Source: Petrolisthes cinctipes (taxonomy: Eukaryota > Arthropoda > Malacostraca > Decapoda > Porcellanidae). Taken from it: a stretch of 64,000 nucleotides of DNA. Of this stretch, positions 36,087 to 48,200 are shown piece by piece (positions within the stretch are counted from its first letter, which is position 1; each line of letters opens with the position of its first letter). Made by a program: the position numbers and the translations under genes. The stretch spans positions 62,001-126,000 of the forward strand of contig JAWQEG010001230.1 in the NCBI GenBank assembly GCA_033782935.1, given 5' to 3'. The notes under the pieces are model-generated. The model worked only from the letters and a program-made list of their open reading frames with translations, did not search any database and had not been told where the DNA came from.

Positions 36087-38020
36087 CTCAAAACATGCTA
36101 AAAATCGATATTTTAGGTGTCCAAAGTCGATATGTGCATGCATCTTCTGTACCCGTTTATATCTAAAATTCAGGCTCAAAACACCCGAAAATACGATATT
36201 TTTGGGTCCCAAAAGCGATCTGTACATGTCTACTCCGAGTTAGAGTATTTTTTAAATACAGGCCCAAAACATGCTAAAAATCGATATTTTAGGTGCCCAA
36301 AGTCGATATGTGCATGCATCTTCTGTACCCGTTTATATCTCAAATTCAGGCTCAAAACACCCGAAAATTCAATATTTTTGGGTCCCAGAAGCGATCTGTA
36401 CGTGCATACTCCGTGTTAGAGTGTTTTTAAAATACAGGCCCAAAACATGCTGAAAATCGATATTTTATGTGCCCAAAGTTAATATGTGTATGCATCTTCT
36501 GTACACGTGTATATTACTAATTCAAGTTCAAAACACCAGAAAATTCGATATTTTTGGGTCCAAAAAGCGATCTGTACATGCCTACTCCTTGCTAGAATGT
36601 TTTCAAGATACATACCCAAAACATGCTCAAAATATATATTTTAAGTGCAAAAAGTCGATATGTGCATGCATTTTCTGTACCCGTTTATATCTCAAATTCA
36701 GGCTCAAAACTCCGAAAATTCGATATTTTTGAGTCCCAGAAGCAATCTGCACATGCCTGCTCAGTGCTAGAATGTTTTTCAAATACAGGCTTAAAACATG
36801 CTATAAATCGATATTTTAGGTGTCCAAAGTAGATATGTGCATGCATCTTCTGTACCCGTTTATATCTCAAATTCAGGCTCAAAACACCCGAAAATTCGAT
36901 ATTTTTGGGTCCCAAAGGCGATCTGTACATGTCTACTCCGTGTTAGAGTATTTTTAAAATACAGGCCCAAATTATGCTGAAAATCGATATTTTAGGTGCC
37001 CAATGTCGATATGTGCATGCATCATCTGTACCCGTTTATATCTCAAATTCAGGCTCAGAACACCCGAAAATTCAATATTTTTGGGTCCCAGAAGCGATCT
37101 GTACATGTCTACACCGTGTTATAGTATTTTCAAAATACAGGCCCAAAACATGCTCAAAATCAATATTTTTGGTGCCCAAAGTCGATATGTGCATGCATCT
37201 TCTGTACCCGTTCATATCTCAAATTCAGGCTCAAAACACCCTAAAATTCTATTTATTTGGGTTCCAGAAGCGATCTGTACGTGTCTACTCAGTGTTAGAG
37301 TATTTTAAAAATACAGGCCCAAAACATGCTCAAAATCGATATTTTGGGTGCCCAAAGTCGATATGTTCATGCATCTTCTGTACCCGTTTATATCTCAAAT
37401 TCAGGCTCAAAACACCCGAAAATTCGATATTTTTGGGTCCCCGAAGCGATCTGTACATGCCTACTCCGTGTTAGAGTATTTTCAAAATACAGGCCCAAAA
37501 CATGCTCAAAATCGATATTTTAGGTGCCCAACGTCGATATGTGCATGCATCTTCTGTATCCGTCTATATCCCAAATTCAGGTTCAAAACACCCTAAAATT
37601 CGATATTTTTGGGTCCCAGAAGCGATCTGTACATGCCTACTCCATGCTAGAATTTTTTAAGAGACAAACCCAAGACATGCTCAAAATCGATATTTTAGGT
37701 GCAAAAAGTCGATATGTGCATTCATCTTCTGTACCCGTTTATATCTCAAATTCAGGCTCAAAACACCCGAAAATTCCATATTTTTGGGTCCCTTAAGCGA
37801 TCTGTACATGCATAATCAGTGCTAGAATGTTTTCAAAATACAAAATCAAAACATGCTCAAAATCGATATTTTAGGTGCCCAACGTCGATATGTGCATGCA
37901 TCTTCTGTACCCGTTTATATCTCAAATTCAGGCTCAAAACACCCGAAAATTCCATATTTTTGGGTCCCTTAAGCGATCTGTACATGCATAATCAGTGCTA
38001 GAATGTTTTCAAAATATAGG
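36087..38020 (+). repeat. Super-HOR core, 11 monomers, copy 3
   Basis: Same core as copies 1 and 2 with one added monomer at its 3' end. Small private changes include AAAATACGATATT near 36,188, AAAGTTAATATG near 36,478 and AAAGTAGATATG near 36,829. Confidence 0.9.
37845..38020 (+). repeat. Extra monomer inserted in core copy 3
   Basis: The other cores go straight from CATAATCAGTGC to a GTGTCCAAAG monomer. Here a whole 176-bp unit intervenes: CCCAACGTCGAT in half A, and CCATATTTTTGGGTCCCTT plus CATAATCAGTGC in half B. It looks like a hybrid of two nearby monomers, as expected from unequal exchange one register out. Confidence 0.8.
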
Positions 38021-38547
38021 CTCATAACATGCTAAAAATCGATATTTTAGGTGTCCAAAGTCGATATGTGCATGCATCTTCTGTACCCGTTTATATCTAA
38101 AATTCAGGCTCAAAACACCCGAAAATTCGATATTTTTGGGTCCCAAAAGCGATCTGTACATGTCTACTCCGAGTTAGAGTATTTTTTAAATACAGGCCCA
38201 AAACATGCTAAAAATCGATATTTTAGGTGCCCAAAGTCGATATGTGCATGCATCTTCTGTACCGGTTTATATCTCAAATTCAGGCTCAAAACACCCGAAA
38301 ATTCAATATTTTTAGGTCCCAAAAGCGATCTGTACATGCCTACTCCTTGCTAGAATGTTTTCAAGATACATACCCAAAACATGCTCAAAATATATATTTT
38401 AAGTGCAAAAAGTCGATATGTGCATGCATTTTCTGTACCCGTTTATATCTCAAATTCAGGCTCACAACTCCGAAAATTCGATATTTTTGGGTCCCATAAG
38501 CAATCTGCACATGCCTACTCAGTGCTAGAATGTTTTTCAAATACAGG
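38021..38547 (+). repeat. Super-HOR spacer, 3 monomers, copy 2
   Basis: Repeats 32,923-33,449 at an offset of 5,098 bp. A private change is CTGTACCGGTTTAT near 38,261. Confidence 0.88.
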
Positions 38548-40305
38548 CTTAAAACATGCTATAAATCGATATTTTAGGTGTCCAAAGTCGATATGTGCAT
38601 GCATCTTCTGTACCCGTTTATATCTAAAATTCAGGCTCAAAACTCCCGAAAATTCGATATTTTTGGGTCCCAAAAGCGATCTGTACATGTCTACTCCGAG
38701 TTAGAGTATTTTTTAAATACAGGCCCAAAACATGCTAAAAATCGATATTTTAGGTGCCCAAAGTCGATATGTGCATGCATCTTCTGTACCCGTTTATATC
38801 TCAAATTCAGGCTCAAAACACCCGAAAATTCAATATTTTTGGGTCCCAGAAGCGATCTGTACGTGCATACTCCGTGTTAGAGTGTTTTTAAAATACAGGC
38901 CCAAAACATGCTGAAAATCGATATTTTATGTGCCCAAAGTCAATATGTGTATGCATCTTCTGTACACGTGTATATTACTAATTCAAGTTCAAAACACCAG
39001 AAAATTCGATATTTTTGGGTCCAAAAAGCGATCTGTACATGCCTACTCCTTGCTAGAATGTTTTCAAGATACATACCCAAAACATGCTCAAAATATATAT
39101 TTTAAGTGCAAAAAGTCGATATGTGCATGCATTTTCTGTACCCGTTTATATCTCAAATTCAGCCTCAAAACTCCGAAAATTCGATATTTTTGGGTCCCAG
39201 AAGCAATCTGCACATGCCTGCTCAGTGCTAGAATGTTTTTCAAATACAGGCTTAAAACATGCTATAAATCGATATTTTAGGTGTCCAAAGTCGATATGTG
39301 CATGCATCTTCTGTACCCGTTTATATCTCAAATTCAGGCTCAAAACACCCGAAAATTCGATATTTTTGGGTCCCAAAGGCGATCTGTACATGTCTACTCC
39401 GTGTTAGAGTATTTTTAAAATACAGGCCCAAATTATGCTGAAAATCGATATTTTAGGTGCCCAATGTCGATATGTGCATGCATCATCTGTACCCTTTTAT
39501 ATCTCAAATTCAGGCTCAAAACACCCGAAAATTCAATATTTTTGGGTCCCAGAAGCGATCTGTACATGTCTACACCGTGCTATAGTATTTTCAAAATACA
39601 GGCCAAAAACATGCTCAAAATCAATATTTTTGGTGCCCAAAGTCGATATGTGCATGCATCTTCTGTACCCGTTCATATCTCAAATTCAGGCTCAAAACAC
39701 CCTAAAATTCTATTTATTTGGGTTCCAGAAGCGATCTGTACGTGTCTACTCAGTGTTAGAGTATTTTAAAAATACAGGCCCAAAACATGCTCAAAATCGA
39801 TATTTTGGGTGCCCAAAGTCGATATGTTCATGCATCTTCTGTACCCGTTTATATCTCAAATTCAGGCTCAAAACACCCGAAAATTTGATATTTTTGGGTC
39901 CCCGAAGCGATCTGTACATGCCTACTCCGTGTTAGAGTATTTTCAAAATACAGGCCCAAAACATGCTCAAAATCGATATTTTAGGTGCCCAACGTCGATA
40001 TGTGCATGCATCTTCTGTATCCGTCTATATCCCAAATTCAGGTTCAAAACACCCTAAAATTCGATATTTTTGGGTCCCAGAAGCGATCTGTACATGCCTA
40101 CTCCATGCTAGAATTTTTTAAGAGACAAACCCAAGACATGCTCAAAATCGATATTTTAAGTGCAAAAAGTCGATATGTGCATTCATCTTCTGTACCCGTT
40201 TATATCTCAAATTCAGGCTCAAAACACCCGAAAATTCCATATTTTTGGGTCCCTTAAGCGATCTGTACATGCATAATCAGTGCTAGAATGTTTTCAAAAT
40301 ATAGG
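38548..40305 (+). repeat. Super-HOR core, 10 monomers, copy 4
   Basis: Fourth core with the same marker order. Private changes include CAGCCTCAAAACTCC near 39,162, GTACCCTTTTATATC near 39,490 and CAGGCCAAAAAC near 39,600. Confidence 0.9.
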
Positions 40306-40832
40306 CTCAAAACATGCTAAAAATCGATATTTTAGGTGTCCAAAGTCGATATGTGCATGCATCTTCTGTACCCGTTTATATCTAAAATTCAGGCTCAAAA
40401 CACCCGAAAATTCGATATTTTTGGGTCCCAAAAGCGATCTGTACATGTCTACTCCGAGTTAGAGTATTTTTTAAATACAGGCCCAAAACATGCTAAAAAT
40501 CGATATTTTAGGTGCCCAAAGTCGATATGTGCATGCATCTTCTGTACCCGTTTATATCTCAAATTCAGGCTCAAAACACCCGAAAATTCAATATTTTTGG
40601 GTCCCAAAAGCGATCTGTACATGCCTACTCCTTGCTAGAATGTTTTCAAGATACATACCCAAAACATGCTCAAAATATATATTTTAAGTGCAAAAAGTCG
40701 ATATGTGCATGCATTTTCTGTACCCGTTTATATCTCAAATTCAGGCTCACAACTCCGAAAACTCGATATTTTTGGGTCCCATAAGCAATCTGCACATGCC
40801 TACTCAGTGCTAGAATGTTTTTCAAATACAGG
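40306..40832 (+). repeat. Super-HOR spacer, 3 monomers, copy 3 (right edge)
   Basis: Third copy of the 3-monomer spacer. At 40,833 the next monomer reads CATGCTCAAAATC instead of CATGCTATAAATC, and the regular domain ends. Confidence 0.85.
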
Positions 40833-41529
40833 CTTAAAACATGCTCAAAATCGATATTTTAGGTGTCCAAAGTCGATATGTGCATGCATCTTCTGTACCC
40901 GTTTATATCTCAAATTCAGGCTCAAAACACCCGAAAATTCGATATTTTTGGGTCCCCGAAGCCATCTGTATATGCCTACTCCGAGTTAGAGTATTTTCAA
41001 AATACAGGCCCAAAACATGCTGAAAATCTATATTTTAGGTGCCCAAAGTCGATATGTGCATCCATCTTCTGTATCCGTCTATATCCCAAATTCAGGTTCA
41101 AAACACCCGAACATTCGATATTTTTGGGTCCCAGAAGCTATCTGTACATGCATACTCCTTGCTAGAATTTTTTAAGATACAAACCTAAGACATGCTCAAA
41201 ATCGATATTTTAGGTGCAAAAAGTCGATATGTTCATGCATCTTTTGTACCCGTTTATATCTCAAATTCAGGCTCAAAACACCAGAAAATTCGATATTTTT
41301 GGGTCCCTTAAGCGATCTGTACATGCATACTCAGTGCTAGAATGTTTTCAAAATATAGGCTCAAGACATGCTAAAAATCGATATTTTAGGTGTCCAAAGT
41401 CGATATATGCATGCATCTTCTGTACCCGTTTATATCTAAAATTCAGGCTTAAAACACCCGAAAATTCGATATTTTTGGGTCCCAAAAGCGATCTGTACAT
41501 GTTTACTCCGAATTAGAGTATTTTTTAAA
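40833..41529 (+). repeat. Transition monomers
   Basis: Four monomers. 41,214-41,516 (TATGTTCATGCATCTTTTG, GGCTCAAGACATGC) has a close relative at 50,002-50,304, 8,788 bp (50 monomers) away. Confidence 0.75.
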
Positions 41530-43286
41530 TACAGGCCCAAAACATGCTCAAAATCGTCATTTTAGGTGCCCAAAGTCGATATGTGCATGCATCTTCTGTA
41601 CCCGTTTAAATCTCAAATTCAGGCTCAAAACACCCGAATATTCGATATTTTTGGGTTTCGAAAGCAATGTGTACATGCATACTCCGTGTTAGAGTATTTT
41701 CAAAATACAGGACTAAAACATGCTGTAAATCGATATTTTAGCTGCCCAAAGTCAATATGTGTATGCATCTTCTGTACCCGTCTATATCCCAAATTCAGGT
41801 TCAAAACACTCGAAAATTCGATTTTTTTGGGTCCCAGAAGCAATCTGTACATGCCTACTTCTTGCTAGAATGTTTTCAAGATACAGACCCAAAACATGCT
41901 CAAAATCGATATTTTAGGTGCAAAAAGTCGAAATGTGCATGCATCTTCTGTACCCGTTTATATCTCAAATTTAGGCTCAAAACTCCCGAAAAGTCGATAT
42001 TTTTGGGTCCCCGAAGCCATCTGTATATGCCTACACCGTGTTAGAGTATTTTCAAAATACAGGCCCAAAACATGCTCAAAATCGATATTTTAGGTGCCCA
42101 AAGTCGATATGTGCATGCATCTTCTGTATCCGTCTATATCCCAAATTCAGGTTCAAAACCCCCGAAAATTCGATATTTTTGGGTCCCAGAAGAGATCTGT
42201 ACATGCCTACTCCTTGCTAGAATTTTTTAAGATACAAACCCAAGACATGCTCAAAATCGATATTTTAGGTGCCCAAAGTCGATATGTGCATGCATCTTCT
42301 GTACCCGTTTATATCTCAAATTCAGGCTCAAAACACCCGAAAATTCGATATTTTTGGGTCCCTTAAGCGATCTGTACATGCATACTCAGTGCTAGAATGA
42401 TTTCAAAATATAGGCTCAAAACATGCTAAAAATCGATATTTTAGGTGCCCAAATTCAATATGTGTATGCATCTTTTGTACCCGTCTATATCCCAAATTCA
42501 GGTTCAAAACACCCAAAAATTCGGTATTTTTGGGTCCCAGAAGCGACCTGTACATGCCTACTCCTTGCTAGAATGTTTTCAAGATACAGACCCAAAACAT
42601 GCTTAAAATCGATATTTTAAGTGCAAAAAGTCGATATGTGAATGCATCCTCTGTACCCTGTTATATCCCAAATTCTGGCTCAAAACCCCCGAAAATTCGA
42701 TATTATTGGGTTCTAGAAGCGATCTGTACATGTCTACTCAGTGCTAAAATATTTTCAAATTATACGCCCAAAACATACTAAAAATCGATATTTTGGGTGC
42801 CAAAGTCGATATGTGCATGCATCTTCTGTACCCGTTTATATCTCAAATTCAGGCTCAAAACACCCAAAAAATCGATATTTTTGTGTCCCAGAAGCGATCT
42901 GTACATGTCTACACCGTTCTATAGTATTTTCAAAATACAGGCCCAAAACATGCTCAAAATCGATATTTTAGGTGCCCAAAGTCGATATGTGCATGCATCT
43001 TCTGTATCCGTTCATATCCCAAATTCAGGTTCAAAACACCCGAAAATTCGATATTTTTGGGTCCCAGAAGCGATCTGTACATGCCTACTCCTTGCTAGAA
43101 TTTTTTAAGATACAAACCCATGACATGCTCAAAATCGATATTTTAGGTGCCTAAAGTCGATATGTGCATGCATCTTCTGTACCCGTTTATATCTCAAATT
43201 CAGGCTCAGAACACCCTAAAATTCGATTTATTTGGGTTCCAGAAGCGATTTGTACGTGTCTACTCAGTGTTAGAGTATTTTAAAAT
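41530..43286 (+). repeat. 10-mer repeat (1,757 bp), copy 1
   Basis: The first six monomers (to about 42,620) match 43,287-44,377 at an offset of 1,757 bp, sharing GGGTTTC(A/G)AAAGCAATGTG, CATGCTGTAAATCG, CCGAAAAGTCGATATT and CTGTATATGCC. The remaining monomers are of the CAAATTATACGCCC and CACCGTTCTATAG types and are not in copy 2. Confidence 0.78.
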
Positions 43287-44377
43287 TACAGGCCCAAAAC
43301 ATGCTCAAAATCGTTATTTTGGGTGCCCAAAGTCGATATGTGCATGCATCTTCTGTACCCGTTTATATCTCAAATTCAGACTCAAAACACCCGAATATTC
43401 GATATTTTTGGGTTTCAAAAGCAATGTGTACATGCATACTCCGTGTTAGAGTATTTTCAAAATACAGGACTAAAACATGCTGTAAATCGATATTTTAGCT
43501 GCCCAAAGTCAATATGTGTATGCATCTTCTGTACCCGTCTATATCCCAAATTCAGGTTCAAAACACTCGAAAATTCGATATTTTTGGGTCCCAGAAGCAA
43601 TCTGTTCATGCCTACTTCTTGCTAGAATGTTTTCAAGATACAGACCCAAAACATGCTCAAAATCGATATTTTAGGTGCAAAAAGTCGAAATGTGCATGCA
43701 TCTTCTGTACCCGTTTATATCTCAAATTGAGGCTCAAAACACCCGAAAAGTCGATATTTTTGGGTCCCCGAAGCCAACTGTATATGCCTACACCGTGTTA
43801 GAGTATTTTCAAAATACAGACCCAAAACATGCTCAAAATCGATATTTTAGGTGCCCAAAGTCGATATGTGCATGCATCTTATGTATCCGTCTATATCCCA
43901 AATTCAGGTTCAAAACACCCGAAAATTCGATATTTTTGGGTCCCAGAAGCGATCTGTACATGCCTACTCCTTGCTAGAATTTTTTAAGATACAAACCCAA
44001 GACATGCTCAAAATCGATATTTTAGGTGCAAAAAGTCGATATGTGCATGCATCTTCTGTACCCGTTTATATCTCAAATTCAGGCTCAAAACCCCCGAAAA
44101 TTCCATATTTTTGGGTCCCTTAAGCGATCTGTACATGCATACTCAATGCTAGAATGTTTTCAAAATGTAGGCTCAAAACATGCTAAAAATCGATATTTTA
44201 GGTGCCCAAAGTCAATATGTGTATGCATCTTCTGTACCCGTCTATATCCCAAATTCTGGTTCAAAACACCCGAAAATTCGATAATTTTGGGTCCCAGAAG
44301 CGATCTGTACATGCCTACTCCTTGCTAGAATATGTTCAAGATACAGACCCAAAACATGCTCAAAATCGATATTTTAA
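43287..44377 (+). repeat. 10-mer repeat, copy 2 (partial)
   Basis: Six monomers matching 41,530-42,620. The segment 43,147-43,675 recurs once more at 44,729-45,257 (offset 1,582, nine monomers), so two registers overlap here. Confidence 0.78.
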
Positions 44378-45257
44378 GTGCAAAAAGTCGATATGTGCAT
44401 GCATCTTCTGTACCCGTTTATATCTCAAATTCAGGCTCAAAACTCCGAGAATTCGATATTTTTGGGTCCCTTAAGCAATCTGCACATGCCTACTCAGTGC
44501 TAGATTGTTTTTATAATACAGGCTTAAAACATGCTATAAATCGATATTTTAGGTGTGAAAAGTCGATATGTGCATGCATCTTCTGAACCCGTTTATATCT
44601 CAAATTCAGGCTCAAAACACCCAAAAATTCGGTATTTTTGGGTCCCAGAAACGATCTGTACATGCATACTCCATGCTAGAATTTTTACAAGATACAGACC
44701 CAAAACATGCTCAAAATCGATATTTTAGGTGCAAAAAGTCGATATGTGCATGCATCTTCTGTACCCGTTTATATCTCAAATTCCGGCTCAGAACACCCTA
44801 AAATTCGATTTATTTGGGTTCCAGAAGCGATTTGTACGTGTCTACTCAGTGTTAGAGTATTTTAAAAATACGGGCCCAAAACATGCTCAAAATCGATATT
44901 TTGGGTGCCCAAAGTCGATATGTGCATGCATCTTCTGTACCCGTTTATATCTCAAATTCAGACTCAAAACACCCGATTATTCGATATTTTTGGGTTTCAA
45001 AAGCAATGTGTACATGCATACTCCGTGTTAGAGTATTTTCAAAATACAGGACTAAAACATGCTGTAAATCGATATTTTAGCTGCCCAAAGTCAATATGTG
45101 TATGCATCTTCTGTACCCGTCTATATCCCAAATTCAGGTTCAAAACACTCGAAAATTCGATATTTTTGGGTCCCAGAAGCAATCTGTACATGCCTTCTTC
45201 TTGCTAGAATGTTTTCAAGATACAGACCCAAAACATGCTCAAAATCGATATTTTAGG
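44378..45257 (+). repeat. 9-mer offset repeat segment
   Basis: Two to three intervening monomers (CTCCGAGAATTC, AGGTGTGAAAAG) precede a copy of 43,147-43,675 from 44,729. It carries private changes (CGATTATTCG, GCCTTCTTCTTGC). Confidence 0.75.
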
Positions 45258-48200
45258 TGCAAAAAGTCGATATGTGCATGCATCTTCTGTACCCGTTTAT
45301 ATCTCAAATTCAGGCTCAAAACACTCGAAAATTCGATATTTTTGTGTCCCTTAAGCGATCTGTACATGCATACTCAGTGCTAGAATGTTTTCAAAATATA
45401 GGCTCAAAACATGCTAAAAATCGATATTTTAGGTGCCCAAAGTCAATATGTGTATGAATCTTCTGTACCCGTCTATATCCCAAATTCAGGTTCAAAATAC
45501 CAGAAAATTCGGTATTTTTGGGTCCCAGAAGCGTCCTGTACATGCCTACTCCTTGCTAGAATGTTTTCAAGATACAGACCCAAAACATGCTTAAAATCGA
45601 TATTTTAGGTGCAAAAAGTCGATATGTGCATGCATACTCTGTACCCTGTAATATCCCAAATTCTGGCTCAAAACCCCCGAAAATTCGATATTTTTGGGTC
45701 CCAGAAGCGATCTGTACATGCCTACTCCTTGCTAGAATTTTTTAAGATACAAATCCAAGACATGCTCAAAAGCGATATTTTGTGTGCCCAAAGTCGATAT
45801 GTGCATGCATCTTCTGTACCCGTTTATATCTCAAATTCAGACTTAAAACACCCGAATATTCGATAATTTTGGGTTCCAGAAGCGATCTGTACATGCCTAC
45901 TCCTTGCTAGAATATGTTCAAGATACAGAATCAAAACATGCTCAAAATCGATATTTTAGGTGCAAAAAGTCGATATGTGCATGCATCTTCTGTACCCGTT
46001 TATATCTCAAATTCATGCTCAAAACTCCGAAAATTCGATATTTTTGGGTCCCTTAAGCAATCTGCACATGCCTACTCAGTGCTAGAATGTTTTTAAAATA
46101 CAGGCTTAACACATGCTATAAATCGATATTTTAGGTGTCCAAAGTCGATATGTGCATGCCTCTTCTGAACCCGTTTATATCTCAAATTCGGGCTCAAAAC
46201 ACCCAAAAAATCGATATTTTTGTGTCCCAGAATCGATCTGTACATGCCTACACAGTGTTAGAGTATTTTCAAAATACAGGCCCAAAACATGCTCAAAATC
46301 GATATTTTAGGGTCCCAAAGTCGATATGTGCATGCATCTTCCGTACCCGTTTATATCTCAAATTCAGACTCAAAATACCCGAATATTCGATATATTTGGG
46401 TCCCAAAAGCAATGTGTACATGCATACTCCGTGTTAGAGTATTTTCAAAATACAGGCCCAAAACATGCTGAAAATCGATATTTAGCTGCCCAAAGTCAAT
46501 ATGTGTATGCATCTTCTGTACCCGTCTATATCCCAAATTCAGGTTCAAAACACTCAAAAATTCGATATTTTTGGGTCCCAGAAGCAATCTGTACATGCCT
46601 ACTTCTTGCTAGAATGTTTTCAAGATACAGACCCAAAACATGCTCAAAATCGATATTTTAGGTGCAAAAAGTCGAAATGTGCATGCATCTTCTGTACCCG
46701 TTTATATCTCAAATTCAGGCTCAAAACACCCGAAAATTCGATATTTTTGGGTCCCCGAAGCGATCTGTACATGCCTACTCCGTATTAGAGTATTTTCAAA
46801 ATACAGGCCCAAAACATGCTCAAAATCGATATTTTAGGTGCCCAAAGATGATATGTGCATGCATCATCTGTATCCGTCTATATCCCAAATTCAAGTTCAA
46901 AACACCCGAAAATTCGATAATTTTGGGTCCCAGAAGCGATCTGTACATGCCTACTCCTTGCTAGAATTTTTTCAAAATACAGACCCAAAACATGCTGAAA
47001 ATCGATATTTAAGGTGCAAAAAGTCGATATGTGCATGCATCTTCTGTACCCGTTTATATCTCAAATTCAGACTCAAAACTCCGAAAATTCGATATTTTTG
47101 GGTCCCTTGAGCGATCTGCACATGCCTACTCAGTGCTAGAATGTTTTTATAATACAGGCTTAAAACATGCTATAAATCGATATTTTAGGTGTGAAAAGTG
47201 GATATGTGCATGCATCTTCTGTACCCGTTTAAATCTCAAATTCAGGCTCAAAACACCCAAAAAATCGATATTTTTGTGTCCCAGAAGCGATCTGTACATG
47301 CATACTCCGTGTTAGAGTATTTTCAAAATACAGGCCCAAAACATACTCAAAATCGATATTTTAGGTGCCCAAAGTCGATATGTGTATGCATCTTCTGTAC
47401 CCGTCTATATCCCAAATTCAGGTTCAAAACACCAGAAAATTCGGTATTTTTGGGTCCCAGAAGCGACCTGTACATGCCTACTCCTTCCTAGAATGTTTTC
47501 AAGATACAGACCCAAAACATGCTTGAAAACGATATTTTAGGTGCAAAAAGTCGATATGTGCATGCATCCTCTGTACTCGGTTATATCCCAAATTCTGGCT
47601 CAAAATCCCCGAAAATTCGATATTTTTGGGTCCCAGAAGCGATCTGTACATGCCTACTCAGTGCTAGAATATTTTCAAATTATACTCCCAAAACATACTA
47701 AAAATCGATATTTTGGGTGCCAAAGTCGATATGTGCATGTATCTTCTGTACCCGTTTATATCTCAAATTCAGGCTCAGAACACCCTAAAATTCGATTTAT
47801 TTGGGTTCCAGAAGCGATCTGTACGTGTCTACTCAGTGTTAGAGTATTTTAAAAATACAGGCCCAAAACATGCTCAAAATCGATATTTTGGGTGCCCAAA
47901 GTCGATATTTGCATGCATCTTCTGTACCCGTTTATATCTCAAATTCAAACTCAAAACACCCGAATATTCGATATTTTTGGGTCCCAAAAGCAATGTGTAC
48001 ATGCATACTCCGTGTTAGAGTATTTTCAAAATACAGGCCTAAAACATGCAGAAAATCGATATTTTAGCTGCCCAAAGTCAATATGTGTATGCATCTTCTG
48101 TACCAGTCTATATCCCAAATTCAGGTTCAAAACACTCGAACATTTGATATTTTTGGGTCCCAGAAGCAATCTGTACATGCCTACTTCTTGCTAGAATGTT

